Positions 53,459-62,397 of a DNA stretch of 64,000 nt are shown piece by piece. This stretch comes from Faecalibacter macacae (GTDB taxonomy: Bacteria; Bacteroidota; Bacteroidia; Flavobacteriales; Weeksellaceae): assembly GCF_003687725.1 (NCBI RefSeq), contig NZ_RDOJ01000011.1, forward strand, positions 1 through 64,000, in the 5' to 3' direction. The stretch's first letter is position 1, and the number at the start of each line of letters is the position of its first letter. The notes beneath the pieces are model-generated. The model worked only from the letters and a program-made list of their open reading frames with translations. It did no database searches and had not been told where the DNA came from. Made by a program: the position numbers and the translations under genes.

Positions 53459-53911
53459 TTATTTAGATTTCTTTTTCCCGTAAAAATATAACGAGTGATT
53501 TTCGATTTCGATATCAAAAATTTCTTCAATCGTTTTCTTGATTGTTTGAATACGTGGATCACAAAACTCTAACACTTCTCCTGTATCAGTTAAAATAATG
53601 TGATCGTGATTTTTATCGAAATATGATTTCTCGTAATGAGCTTGTTGATCTCCAAATTGATGCTTACGCACAAGTTTAGCTTCCATTAATAATTCGATTG
53701 TATTATATAATGTAGCACGACTTACACGGTATTTTTTATTTTTCATTTTGATATACAACATATCAATATCAAAATGGTCATCTGTAAAATATATTTCTTC
53801 TAAAATAGCATAACGTTCTGGCGTCTTACGGTGTCCATTATCTTCTAAGAACTTTGTAAATACTTGTTTTACCGTTTCGTAATTGCTTAATTTTACTGAT
53901 TCGTCTGTCAT
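53459..53911 (-). CDS. Fur-family transcriptional regulator
   Basis: 150-residue metal-dependent repressor. Winged helix with [13 protein letters not shown] and [28 protein letters not shown]; the dimerisation part has [30 protein letters not shown] with the metal-site HDH. The CxxC pairs of structural-zinc Fur are absent (only one Cys, in EFCDPRI), as in many flavobacterial homologues. It may be Fur itself, Zur or PerR; the lack of Cys4 argues against Zur. It is upstream of and probably co-transcribed with the OstA-like gene. Confidence 0.9.
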   Translation of the reverse strand: MTDESVKLSNYETVKQVFTKFLEDNGHRKTPERYAILEEIYFTDDHFDIDMLYIKMKNKKYRVSRATLYNTIELLMEAKLVRKHQFGDQQAHYEKSYFDKNHDHIILTDTGEVLEFCDPRIQTIKKTIEEIFDIEIENHSLYFYGKKKSK

Positions 53912-54069
53912 ATAAAAAATTTGGGGTAAATATAGGAATTAAAAACGAATATAAAATATCCGTTTTTCAATTATACACAACGTTTCTTCTATGTTTCCAT
54001 AAGGAATTTTGATATTTAAATATCAATGAAGTTTATCTAAATATATTTCATCTTTTAAACATGATAACT

Positions 54070-54077
54070 TAAATTTG
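54070..54077 (+). promoter_or_regulatory. -7 element of the pcrA promoter
   Basis: TAAATTTG, a perfect TAnnTTTG match, ends 7 bases before ATG 54084. The start site of transcription would fall at or next to the ATG. No clear -33 TTG. Confidence 0.5.
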
Positions 54078-54083
54078 CCAACG

Positions 54084-56438
54084 ATGGAAAATTATTTAGA
54101 CTTATTAAATGAGCCGCAAAGAAAGGCGGTTGAAGCAACAGAAGGTCCAGTAATGGTAATTGCAGGTGCAGGTTCTGGAAAAACGCGTGTACTTACGTAC
54201 CGTATCGCGCATTTACTAAATAAAGGTGTAGATTCTTTCAACATCTTATCGCTAACGTTTACAAACAAGGCGGCAAAAGAAATGAAAGAACGTATCTCTA
54301 ATGTAGTTGGACATTCAGAAGCTAAAAACTTATGGATGGGAACTTTTCACTCTGTTTTTGCACGTATGTTACGTGTTGAAGCACCACTTTTAGGATATCC
54401 TTCAGATTTTACCATCTACGATCAACAAGATGCTGTTTCAGTAATGTCTAAAATTATTACTGAAATGAATTTAGACAAAGATATTTACAAGCCAAAACAA
54501 GTTTTGGGTCGTATATCTCAATATAAAAATAATTTAATCACAGTTCGTGCTTATCATAACAATCAAACTTTAATTGAAGCTGATGCTGAAGCAATGAAAC
54601 CTCGTATGGGCGATATTTATCGTGCTTACGTAGACCGTTGTTTCAAATCTGGAGCAATGGATTTTGATGATTTATTATTAAGAACAAATGAAATTTTAAC
54701 ACGTTTTCCTGATGTTTTATCTAAATATCAAGATCGTTTTAAATATATTATGGTTGATGAGTACCAAGATACGAATCATTCACAATATTTAATAGTAAAA
54801 GCTTTAGCATCACGATTCGAGAATCTTTGTGTGGTTGGTGATGATGCGCAATCTATCTATGCTTTCCGTGGTGCAAATATTCGAAACATCTTATCTTTTA
54901 AACAAGATTATCCAGATGCAAAATTATATCCTTTAGAACAAAATTATCGTTCTTCTCAAGTTATTGTTAAAGCTGCAAATACAATTATTGCGCACAATCA
55001 AGATCAATTAGAGAAAAACGTTTGGACATCTAACGAAGAAGGTGAAAAAATTGCTGTTTATCGTGCATTATCTGATGCTGATGAAGCGCGTTATATTGCT
55101 TCACAGATTTGGGAAAGACAAATTAGTGAGCATTTACAGCCAAAAGATTTTGCAATTCTTTATAGAACAAATGCTCAATCTCGTGCGTTAGAAGAAGCTT
55201 TACGTAAACGTGGAATTAAATACCGTGTTTTTGGTGGAACTTCTTTTTACCAACGTAAAGAGATTAAAGATATGGTTGGTTATATGCGATTATTAATCAA
55301 TCAGAACGATGAAGAAGCTTTATTACGTACTATAAATTATCCTGCAAGAGGAATTGGTCAAACAACAATTTCTAAATTATTAGTAGCTGCAGACCAACAT
55401 AACTTAACTTTATTTAATTTAGTTGAAAATATTGCTATGTATGCTCCTACAATCGGAATCAATGCAGGTACTTCTAATAAATTAAACGATTTTGGTTTAT
55501 TAATCAAACGTTTCCAAGTAATGCTGAAAACACATGATGTGTACGAGGTAACTATGGAAATGGCAAAAACAACTGGATTACTAAGAGCTTTAAAAGAAGA
55601 TTCAACTCCGGAAGGAATTTCTCGTTTAGAAAACGTTCAAGAGTTATTAAACTCAATACAAGGTTATGTTGACGAGCAAAAACAATTAGAAGATGGAGAT
55701 GCTTCTTTAAGTGGATTCTTAGAAAACATAGCCTTAGCAACTGATGCAGATAATGCGGATGATGATGACAATCAAGTCAATTTAATGACAGTTCACTTAG
55801 CAAAAGGTTTAGAATTCCCAGTGGTTTTTATTCCTGGTTTAGAAGAAAATTTATTTCCATCAATGATGGCTGTAAATACTCGTGCTGAATTAGAAGAAGA
55901 ACGTCGTTTATTTTATGTTGCTTTAACTCGTGCCGAAAAAGTAGCTTATTTTACATATTCAGTTTCAAGATTCCGTTGGGGAAAAATTATTGATTGCGAA
56001 CCTTCAAGATTCTTGGAAGAAGTTGATGATGAATTCTTAGATTGGAAAAACTTACATATTCCATCACAAAGAAATTCAAATAACAGTGGATTATCAGCTG
56101 ACATTTTTGGAGATGATAGTTACTCTGCTCCAGCAAGATATTCATCAGAATCTAGAGATAAATCTGCAGCAAGACAAAATCCAAATATGAGAAGAGCTAC
56201 TCCTGCTCCACCAAAAGCGAATTTTAAACCTGTTGATCAAACAAAATCTGCAGGAGCTGGTGCAGCAAATCATTTGGGCTTACAGATTGGTCAAATTGTA
56301 TTACATGATCGTTTTGGGCGTGGCGAAGTTAAAGATTTACAAGGGGAACCATCTGATATGAAAGCAATTATCCATTTTGATACAGCTGGAGAAAAGAAAT
56401 TATTATTAAATTTCGCTAAACTTAAAATTATATCATAA
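54084..56438 (+). CDS. pcrA: UvrD/PcrA-type superfamily 1 DNA helicase
   Basis: 3'-5' helicase for repair and replication-fork maintenance. From ATG 54084 it has 784 residues. Motifs in order: Q-motif NEPQRKAVEATEGPVMVIAGAGSGKTRVL (Walker A), FTNKAAKEMKERI (Ia), VDEYQDTN (II), VGDDAQSIYAFRGAN (III), LEQNYRSSQVI (IV), VNLMTVHLAKGLEFPVVFIPGLEENLFPS (V) and ERRLFYVALTRAEKVAYFTY (VI). The C-terminal domain (LGLQIGQIVLHDRFGRGEVKD...KLKII) is the Tudor-like module that binds RNA polymerase in PcrA. The frame extends to TTG 54075, but that codon lies in the promoter box. Confidence 0.95.
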   Translation: MENYLDLLNEPQRKAVEATEGPVMVIAGAGSGKTRVLTYRIAHLLNKGVDSFNILSLTFTNKAAKEMKERISNVVGHSEAKNLWMGTFHSVFARMLRVEAPLLGYPSDFTIYDQQDAVSVMSKIITEMNLDKDIYKPKQVLGRISQYKNNLITVRAYHNNQTLIEADAEAMKPRMGDIYRAYVDRCFKSGAMDFDDLLLRTNEILTRFPDVLSKYQDRFKYIMVDEYQDTNHSQYLIVKALASRFENLCVVGDDAQSIYAFRGANIRNILSFKQDYPDAKLYPLEQNYRSSQVIVKAANTIIAHNQDQLEKNVWTSNEEGEKIAVYRALSDADEARYIASQIWERQISEHLQPKDFAILYRTNAQSRALEEALRKRGIKYRVFGGTSFYQRKEIKDMVGYMRLLINQNDEEALLRTINYPARGIGQTTISKLLVAADQHNLTLFNLVENIAMYAPTIGINAGTSNKLNDFGLLIKRFQVMLKTHDVYEVTMEMAKTTGLLRALKEDSTPEGISRLENVQELLNSIQGYVDEQKQLEDGDASLSGFLENIALATDADNADDDDNQVNLMTVHLAKGLEFPVVFIPGLEENLFPSMMAVNTRAELEEERRLFYVALTRAEKVAYFTYSVSRFRWGKIIDCEPSRFLEEVDDEFLDWKNLHIPSQRNSNNSGLSADIFGDDSYSAPARYSSESRDKSAARQNPNMRRATPAPPKANFKPVDQTKSAGAGAANHLGLQIGQIVLHDRFGRGEVKDLQGEPSDMKAIIHFDTAGEKKLLLNFAKLKIIS

Positions 56439-56464
56439 TTAAATAAAAAATTTATATAATTATC

Positions 56465-56496
56465 AAAAAAGCATACAATCATGTATGCTTTTTTTT
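56465..56496 (+). terminator. Terminator of pcrA
   Basis: 12-bp stem (56465-56476 with 56483-56494), 6-nt loop and a T-run, 27 bases past the stop codon. Confidence 0.87.
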
Positions 56497-56578
56497 ATTT
56501 TGTTAAAAATAGTTAACATTCCATGTGAAATAATTGCTAAATTTTCTACAAATTAGCATCACAAAATAAAACAAACAC

Positions 56579-58027
56579 ATGGACGCGATTATTCAATCGA
56601 TTAATAGTTACGTTTGGTCTACCGCACTTATTGCATTATGTGGTATTACAGGCGTTTACTTCTCTGTAAGACTCGGTTTCTTACAATTCACAAACATCAA
56701 AGAAATGGTTCGCTTATTATTTAGCGGAGAAAAAACTGAAAAAGGTATTACACCATTTCAGGCATTTTCGTTAGCTATATCTGGACGTGTAGGTACAGGA
56801 AACATTGTTGGTGTTGCCACAGCTATTGCAATGGGAGGACCTGGAGCTGTATTCTGGATGTGGTTTATTGCACTTATGGGTTCTGCTTCTGCATTTGTTG
56901 AAGCGACATTAGGGCAAGTATATAAACAAGAAATTGATGGTGAATACCGTGGTGGACCAGCCTATTACATCGAAAAAGGTTTAGGAGTAAAATGGTATGC
57001 TGTGTTATTTGCTGTTGTAACTATTATTAGTTGTGGATTTTTATTACCAGGTGTACAGAGTAATAGTATTGCATCATCTATGAATAATGCATTCCAGATA
57101 ACTACAAATGATTTTGGTGGTATTCCAATCAATTATATCGGTTTAATAATTATTGCTTTATTAGCTTTAATCATCTTTGGAGGTGTAAAACGTTTAGGAC
57201 AAGCTTCTGAATATATCGTTCCTTTTATGGCTGGAGCTTACATTTTAATGGCTTTAGTGATTATTGGAATGAATATTACTCAGATTCCATCAGTATTAAA
57301 ATTAATCTTAGCGTCGGCTTTCAATATGGAATCACTTTACAGTGGAGTATTCGGAATGGCAATTGCTTGGGGAATTAAACGTGGAATTTATTCAAACGAA
57401 GCCGGACAAGGTACTGCACCACACGCTGCTGCTGCTTCAGAAGTATCTCACCCTGCACAACAAGGATTAGTACAAGCATTCTCTGTTTATATCGATACTT
57501 TATTCGTTTGTACAGCTACAGCATTTATGATATTATTTACAGGTCAATATAATGTTCAAAACGAAGCCGGAGAATTTATCGTACAAAATGTACCAGGTGT
57601 AGATTATACAGGATTTACACAAGCCGCAGTATCTCATCACTTTCCTGCTATAGGAAACGGATTTGTTGCATTTGCATTATTCTTCTTTGCCTTTACAACT
57701 ATTATGGCTTACTATTATTATGCAGAAACAAATATTACATACATCTTTAAAAACGGTAACACTAAAGTTGTTATTTGGATTTTAAGAATTGTATTTTTAT
57801 TAGCTGTATATTATGGAACCGTGAAAACAGCTGAAACAGCTTGGGCTTTAGGAGATATAGGCGTTGGATTAATGGCTTGGGTTAATATTATTGCTATTTT
57901 ATTACTTGGTGGAGTAGCAATTAAAGTTTGGAAAGATTATCGTTCGAAAAAGAAACAAGGTATTTTAAACCCTACATTTAATGCAAAAGAAGCTGGTATT
58001 AAAAACGCAGATTTTTGGGATAAATAA
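56579..58027 (+). CDS. Sodium:alanine/glycine symporter (AGCS family)
   Basis: 482-residue inner-membrane protein with about 11 helices. Family marks: GITGVYFSVRLGFLQFTNIKEM, FQAFSLAISGRVGTGNIVGVATAIAMGGPGAVFWMWFIALMG, EATLGQVYK, RGGPAYYIEKGLG, and FGMAIAWGIKRGIYSNEAGQGTAPHAAAASEVSHPAQQGL, all typical of DagA/AlsT. Transports alanine or glycine with Na+. Single gene, promoter not obvious. Confidence 0.95.
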   Translation: MDAIIQSINSYVWSTALIALCGITGVYFSVRLGFLQFTNIKEMVRLLFSGEKTEKGITPFQAFSLAISGRVGTGNIVGVATAIAMGGPGAVFWMWFIALMGSASAFVEATLGQVYKQEIDGEYRGGPAYYIEKGLGVKWYAVLFAVVTIISCGFLLPGVQSNSIASSMNNAFQITTNDFGGIPINYIGLIIIALLALIIFGGVKRLGQASEYIVPFMAGAYILMALVIIGMNITQIPSVLKLILASAFNMESLYSGVFGMAIAWGIKRGIYSNEAGQGTAPHAAAASEVSHPAQQGLVQAFSVYIDTLFVCTATAFMILFTGQYNVQNEAGEFIVQNVPGVDYTGFTQAAVSHHFPAIGNGFVAFALFFFAFTTIMAYYYYAETNITYIFKNGNTKVVIWILRIVFLLAVYYGTVKTAETAWALGDIGVGLMAWVNIIAILLLGGVAIKVWKDYRSKKKQGILNPTFNAKEAGIKNADFWDK

Positions 58028-58042
58028 TTAAAAAATAATCAT

Positions 58043-58079
58043 AAAAAAGGGATTTCAAGTAATTTGAAATCCCTTTTTT
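58043..58079. terminator. Bidirectional terminator between the AGCS and coiled-coil genes
   Basis: Perfect 16-bp stem (58043-58058 with 58064-58079), 5-nt loop, between converging genes. Confidence 0.9.
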
Positions 58080-58096
58080 ATTATCTATAAATGAAA

Positions 58097-59314
58097 TTAT
58101 AAAAACTTAATGTAATTAATTTTATTCACACTATTTTCTAATTGATTAATTCTGATTGTGTTTTCTAAAGATTGTAAATTTTCGTTACTTACTTTACTTA
58201 ATTGATCAATTACGTCTTGATGAATCTTATCTACCGATTTATTGTCTTTTGCTTCGATAATATTATTCGCTTTTGCTTCATTTACAATCTTCGTTAAATT
58301 ACCTACATAAGATTTATTGAATGATATATAAAAATCATATGTACTTTTAAAACGAGTTGCATATTCATCTAGATTTTCAAAATTATTGTTTATTGTAAAA
58401 ACTGAAGGCTCAGATTGTAATAACACCTCAATATTTTTATGTTTTGCGGATAAGTTTAATAAATACTTCGCGACAAAATCTGGATTTAAATCTTCTAATA
58501 AATAATTTAGATATGCATCTAAATTCTCTGTTTTTTCGTTTCGTTCTCTAACTTTTAAACCAAGATTTTCACGAATAATCACAACATCTTTTACCATATC
58601 TTGTTGGATACTTTCCAATCCTTTTACATAAGTTGCGTTATTAACGCTTAATTCTTGATTTTGAGCAGACATTTCATTGAAATATTTTAGATATTTACTA
58701 ATCTCTTTCTCAAATTTCTGAATATTAGCTAATTCACTTTCTTTAGCTGAAGCCTCATTTGTATATAAAATATTTAAGACAGAATTTGTAACCGTAGAAG
58801 CTTGCGAAGCAATCGGGACTAATTGCACTAATGGACTTGTTGTAATTGCTTCAATAATTTTTGTAAACTTAGGTTGTTTCTTTTTATCTGTAAAATTAGA
58901 TTTATAAGAACTTTCTATTTTATCCTTAAAAGAAAAACCAAGTGGATTATCAGTTATACCACTTAAAGAATTGGTATAATTAACGTATGATGCAGTTTTA
59001 GAAACTGTTTTTAATATCTGGATTTTATCATTTAAATGACGGTAACTTTCTACTCCATTTGTAATATTATTTTTTATTGTTGTCCACTTTGTACTATTAT
59101 TATAATTATTATTTTTCTGTAAAGAATTTAATAATTCCTCATGCAACTTTATAGTTTGTTGCAAAGATTCTTTATCATTTTTAAGTTGATTAATCTCTAA
59201 ACGATATAGATCTAATAATTTTATAGTTTGATCTTCAACATGTGGTATAGTTTCTTCCTGAGCCAAAACAAAATTAGCACATAAAAAACTTAACAATAAA
59301 AATCGATTTTTCAT
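58097..59314 (-). CDS. Secreted coiled-coil protein of unknown function
   Basis: 405 residues with a signal peptide (MKNRFLLLSFLCANFVLA). The mature protein is almost entirely helical with heptad-like stretches (about 30-70: IKLLDLYRLEINQLKNDKESLQQTIKLHEELLNSLQK; and 200-260), rich in Asn, Lys and Glu, with no Cys. No family recognised. Such proteins may be envelope spacers or partners of gliding/T9SS machinery, but nothing here proves it. Single gene. Confidence 0.8.
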   Translation of the reverse strand: MKNRFLLLSFLCANFVLAQEETIPHVEDQTIKLLDLYRLEINQLKNDKESLQQTIKLHEELLNSLQKNNNYNNSTKWTTIKNNITNGVESYRHLNDKIQILKTVSKTASYVNYTNSLSGITDNPLGFSFKDKIESSYKSNFTDKKKQPKFTKIIEAITTSPLVQLVPIASQASTVTNSVLNILYTNEASAKESELANIQKFEKEISKYLKYFNEMSAQNQELSVNNATYVKGLESIQQDMVKDVVIIRENLGLKVRERNEKTENLDAYLNYLLEDLNPDFVAKYLLNLSAKHKNIEVLLQSEPSVFTINNNFENLDEYATRFKSTYDFYISFNKSYVGNLTKIVNEAKANNIIEAKDNKSVDKIHQDVIDQLSKVSNENLQSLENTIRINQLENSVNKINYIKFL

Positions 59315-59380
59315 ATTTTAAAATAGTTTGAGCAAATATATTGAATATTAGATTTTGACCAAGAAAAACTTCATAAAGAA

Positions 59381-59404
59381 AGGCGTAACTCAAGAGTTAC
59401 GCCT
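59381..59404 (-). terminator. Terminator of the 59436 YceI gene
   Basis: 11-bp stem (59381-59391 with 59394-59404), 2-nt loop; minus strand then has a short T-rich stretch. Confidence 0.65.
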
Positions 59405-59435
59405 AAAATATTAAAGAATATGGATAATTAAAAAA

Positions 59436-59948
59436 TTATGCCTTTACGAATTCTAAGTTTACTAATAATTTTACTTTATCAGAAACTACTAATCCACCAG
59501 CTTCAGTAGTTGCAGTCCAAGATAATCCGAAATCTTTACGATTAATTTCTCCTTCAAACTCAAAACCAACTCTAGTCATTCCCCATGGATCAACAATTTC
59601 TCCACCAAAATCTGCAGATAAAACAATAGGTTGTTTTGATCCTTTGATTTCAATTTCACCAGAAATCTTACCATCTACTATTCCAGTATTAGATTCAAAT
59701 CTAATTTGAGGATATTGATCAGCTGAAAAGAAATCATCAGATTTTAAATGACCATCACGATCAGCATTTTTTGTATTAATTGAAGTGACATCTGCTGAAA
59801 AAGTAAATTTAGCATCAGTAAAATCATCTGCATTTGATTCAGCAGTTGCTGTAAATTGGTCAAAGCTGCCTGTAACAGTAGAGATAACCATATGTTTTAC
59901 TTTAAATTGTACTTCTGAATGAGAAGCATCTAAATTCCATTTTGCCAT
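59436..59948 (-). CDS. YceI-family lipid-binding protein without signal peptide
   Basis: 170 residues forming the YceI lipocalin-like barrel: WNLDASHSEVQFKVKHMVISTVTGSFDQF, DVTSINTKNADRDGHLKSDDFF, QIRFESN, INRKDFGLSW. Members bind polyisoprenoid or other long-chain lipids. It starts MAKWNLD directly, so no export signal, unlike the neighbour at 59975, from which it is separated by 26 bases. The pair is a likely duplication with one copy in the cytosol. Confidence 0.93.
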   Translation of the reverse strand: MAKWNLDASHSEVQFKVKHMVISTVTGSFDQFTATAESNADDFTDAKFTFSADVTSINTKNADRDGHLKSDDFFSADQYPQIRFESNTGIVDGKISGEIEIKGSKQPIVLSADFGGEIVDPWGMTRVGFEFEGEINRKDFGLSWTATTEAGGLVVSDKVKLLVNLEFVKA

Positions 59949-59974
59949 GATTAAATATATTTATGTTGATTAAA

Positions 59975-60547
59975 TTATTTAGCTTTTGGTGTAGCAAACT
60001 CTAAGTTTGAAGTTAAAGTAACAACATCACCAACAACAGCTTCAGGAATTGAAGTTCCTACATTAAAATCACTTCTTTTAATTTTCCCTTTAACTGTAAA
60101 TCCGTAAGTTTTAATTCCTTGATTATCTACACTTCCATTATAAACTAGTGTTAGTACAACAGGTTTTGTTACACCATTTAAGGATAAATCACCAACTAAT
60201 TTGTATTGATTTCCTTTAACTTTAGCAATTGATTTAGAAGTAAATTCTAATTTTCCGTTTTTAGCTACATTAAAAAAATCTGCTGATTTTAAGTGATTAT
60301 CACGAGCTTCAATTCCTGTGTTAATTGATGCAACATCGGCAACAACATGGAATTTGGCATCTGATAAATCTGCTTTAGTGAAATTTAAATGAACATCAAA
60401 ATTTTTAAATTCTCCCGCTACATCAGAAATAGTCATATGAGGAACTGAGAAATTTAATTGAGAATGATATTTATCGTTTGTATAATTTTGAGCAAATGCA
60501 GTCGCTGATATAGCAATAAACATTGCAGATAATAATAATTTTTTCAT
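59975..60547 (-). CDS. Secreted YceI-family lipid-binding protein
   Basis: 190 residues from ATG 60547, with signal peptide MKKLLLSAMFIAISATAFAQ. Barrel motifs: YHSQLNFSVPHMTISDVAGEFKNFDVHLNF, VADVASINTGIEARDNHLKSADFF, GKLEFTSKSI, RSDFNVG. The frame continues to TTG 60583, but that TTG is the end of the promoter box TACATTTG; ATG 60562 is a second possibility. First gene of the pair with the cytosolic YceI at 59436. Confidence 0.93.
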   Translation of the reverse strand: MKKLLLSAMFIAISATAFAQNYTNDKYHSQLNFSVPHMTISDVAGEFKNFDVHLNFTKADLSDAKFHVVADVASINTGIEARDNHLKSADFFNVAKNGKLEFTSKSIAKVKGNQYKLVGDLSLNGVTKPVVLTLVYNGSVDNQGIKTYGFTVKGKIKRSDFNVGTSIPEAVVGDVVTLTSNLEFATPKAK

Positions 60548-60580
60548 TGTATGTTGTTTCATTTGATTAATTGAACAAGG

Positions 60581-60588
60581 CAAATGTA
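60581..60588 (-). promoter_or_regulatory. -7 element of the yceI pair
   Basis: TACATTTG on the minus strand, a TAnnTTTG match, 33 bases before ATG 60547. The -33 region has TGT rather than TTG. Confidence 0.5.
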
Positions 60589-60715
60589 GAATGGAAATTT
60601 CTACAGTGTCTTGATATAGGTTAAGAAATAAAATATTTTAAAAAATAATTTTAGACTATTTATTCAACTTCAATAAATATTCCAAAATAAAACACATAAC
60701 AATTTGATATTAAAC

Positions 60716-60743
60716 AAAAAAGCATCTACTTTTAGTAGATGCT
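60716..60743 (-). terminator. Terminator after the 60749 gene
   Basis: 10-bp stem AGCATCTACT/AGTAGATGCT (60721-60730 with 60734-60743) followed on the minus strand by a T-run; 5 bases past the stop codon. Confidence 0.85.
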
Positions 60744-60748
60744 CTTTA

Positions 60749-61048
60749 TTATTTTACCGGGCTAAAGTACCAATAAGTCGAAGTCTTTTTATTTTCAACT
60801 TCTAAATATTCTGGTGTTGCCTGTGGGATTAAATCTAATTCTTCTGTCTTTTTTAAGTCAGTTAAAATCTGACGTAAAGGATAACCTTTTTTACGATCGT
60901 GCGGAAAATAACCTTTTTCAATTAGAAATGGCATCATATCCTTTGTTTTTACACGCTCTAAGTTATTTTCTACTAAATAAGCTTGGATATCAGCACTCAT
61001 CATTTTTACGATTTCACGGTCGATTTGTTCGTATGTATTTTTCTTCAT
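60749..61048 (-). CDS. Small conserved protein co-transcribed with map
   Basis: 99 residues, mixed helix and strand: an N-terminal helix (YEQIDREIVKMMSADIQAYLVEN), a helix-turn-helix-like middle (VKTKDMMPFLIEKGYFPHDRKKGYPLRQILTDLKKT) and a C-terminal beta hairpin (TSTYWYFSPVK). No signal or membrane segment, so cytosolic. It follows map by 8 bases and has the operon terminator. Winged-helix nucleic-acid binding is possible from the shape only. Family not recognised. Confidence 0.75.
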   Translation of the reverse strand: MKKNTYEQIDREIVKMMSADIQAYLVENNLERVKTKDMMPFLIEKGYFPHDRKKGYPLRQILTDLKKTEELDLIPQATPEYLEVENKKTSTYWYFSPVK

Positions 61049-61056
61049 ATAATATT

Positions 61057-61818
61057 TTACCAGTTTCCGTTCATTAGAGTTAAGATCATTGGTCCTTCCG
61101 AGGTTACTAAAACAGTATGTTCATGCTGTGCAAAAACACCAGGTTCATTCCCTATCATTGTCCAACCATCAGCTTGTTCAATTGCTTCGTAAGAATTTTC
61201 AGAAATAAAAGTTTCTAAAGCAATTACTGAGTTTTTACGTAAACGACGTTTATCATCAGGATCACGGAAATTTAATAAATCCAATGGTTCTTCGTGTAAA
61301 GAACGACCAACTCCATGTCCAGTTAAATTTTCAATTACATGAAAACGATGTTTTTTCGCTTCTTTTTCTATAATTCCACCAATATCAGCAATTTTCACTC
61401 CAGATTTTACAGCTCCAATTGCCTTTTGCAATGCAGAAATAGATGCATCAACAATTTTTTGGTAACCATTAATATCATCACCAACAACTATAGAACCACC
61501 ATTATCAGCCCAAAAACCATTTAATTCGGCAGATACATCAATATTGATAACATCACCTTCCAAAATAATTTTATCCGCTTTTGGAATTCCATGACAAATT
61601 TCTTCATTTACACTTAAGCAAGTATAACCTGGAAATTGATACGTTTCGTAAGGTGCAGATTTAGCTCCAAACTTGGCTAAAATTGTAGCTCCGAATTGAT
61701 CTAATTCTAACGTAGACATTCCTGGTTTAACATAATCTTTCATTTCTTTAAGAGTAATCGCTACAGCTTCACTTACTGCTTTCATTCCAATTAACTCTTC
61801 TTCTGTCTCTATAATCAT
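61057..61818 (-). CDS. map: Type I methionine aminopeptidase
   Basis: Removes the initiator methionine from new proteins. 253 residues, typical for the bacterial type I enzyme. Metal ligands: DINVSAELNGFWAD block (Asp, Asp in VINIDVSAELNGFWADNGG), His in ENLTGHGVGRSLHEEP, Glu in VIALETFISE and Glu in the terminal EHTVLVTSEGPMIL. First His of the active site is in NEEICHGIP. Followed after 8 bases by a small unknown gene. Confidence 0.96.
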   Translation of the reverse strand: MIIETEEELIGMKAVSEAVAITLKEMKDYVKPGMSTLELDQFGATILAKFGAKSAPYETYQFPGYTCLSVNEEICHGIPKADKIILEGDVINIDVSAELNGFWADNGGSIVVGDDINGYQKIVDASISALQKAIGAVKSGVKIADIGGIIEKEAKKHRFHVIENLTGHGVGRSLHEEPLDLLNFRDPDDKRRLRKNSVIALETFISENSYEAIEQADGWTMIGNEPGVFAQHEHTVLVTSEGPMILTLMNGNW

Positions 61819-61977
61819 TGCTTAAACTTCTATTTAATTTCTTTTTCGAAATCGAGTCCAAAATTACATTATATCCTACAATTTATCATTCAAACATTAT
61901 AAAATAAGCCAATAAAGTCTAAAATTTTATATATGGAATTGATTTTAAATCTATGTTTAAATATTAATTTAACACAA

Positions 61978-62397
61978 ATGAAAAACATAATCATTAACGT
62001 ACTTGCTGTTTTACTAGGATTAATAATAGGAAGTGTTGTAAATGGAGGTTTAATTCAGATTAGTGGAACTATCATTCCTCCTCCCGCAGGAATTGATGTT
62101 ACTACTGAAGCTGGTTTAAGGCAAGCATTACCATTATTTGAACCAAAACATTTTATTTTTCCATTTTTAGCACATGCTTTAGGAACATTAATTGGAGCCT
62201 TTTTTGCTGCATTAATTGCAACATCATATAAATTACAACTTGCTTTAATCGTAGGATTTATTTTCTTAATTGGTGGAATTTTTATGGTATTTTTAGTCCC
62301 TTCACCTATATGGTTTACAATCTTAGATTTATTAGTGGCATATATACCGATGGCTTTAATTGGTGGTAAATTAATAATTAAAAAAAATGAAAAATAA
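61978..62397 (+). CDS. Small membrane protein of unknown function
   Basis: 139 residues from ATG 61978 with four helices (VLAVLLGLIIGSVVNGGLIQISG, FIFPFLAHALGTLIGAFFAALIA, LALIVGFIFLIGGIFMVFLV, WFTILDLLVAYIPMALIGG). Such four-helix proteins are common in Bacteroidota without assigned role. An upstream ATG at 61933 would add 15 residues; the downstream one starts MKNIIINVLAV, as in related proteins I recall. Overlaps the next gene by 11 bases. Confidence 0.8.
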   Translation: MKNIIINVLAVLLGLIIGSVVNGGLIQISGTIIPPPAGIDVTTEAGLRQALPLFEPKHFIFPFLAHALGTLIGAFFAALIATSYKLQLALIVGFIFLIGGIFMVFLVPSPIWFTILDLLVAYIPMALIGGKLIIKKNEK

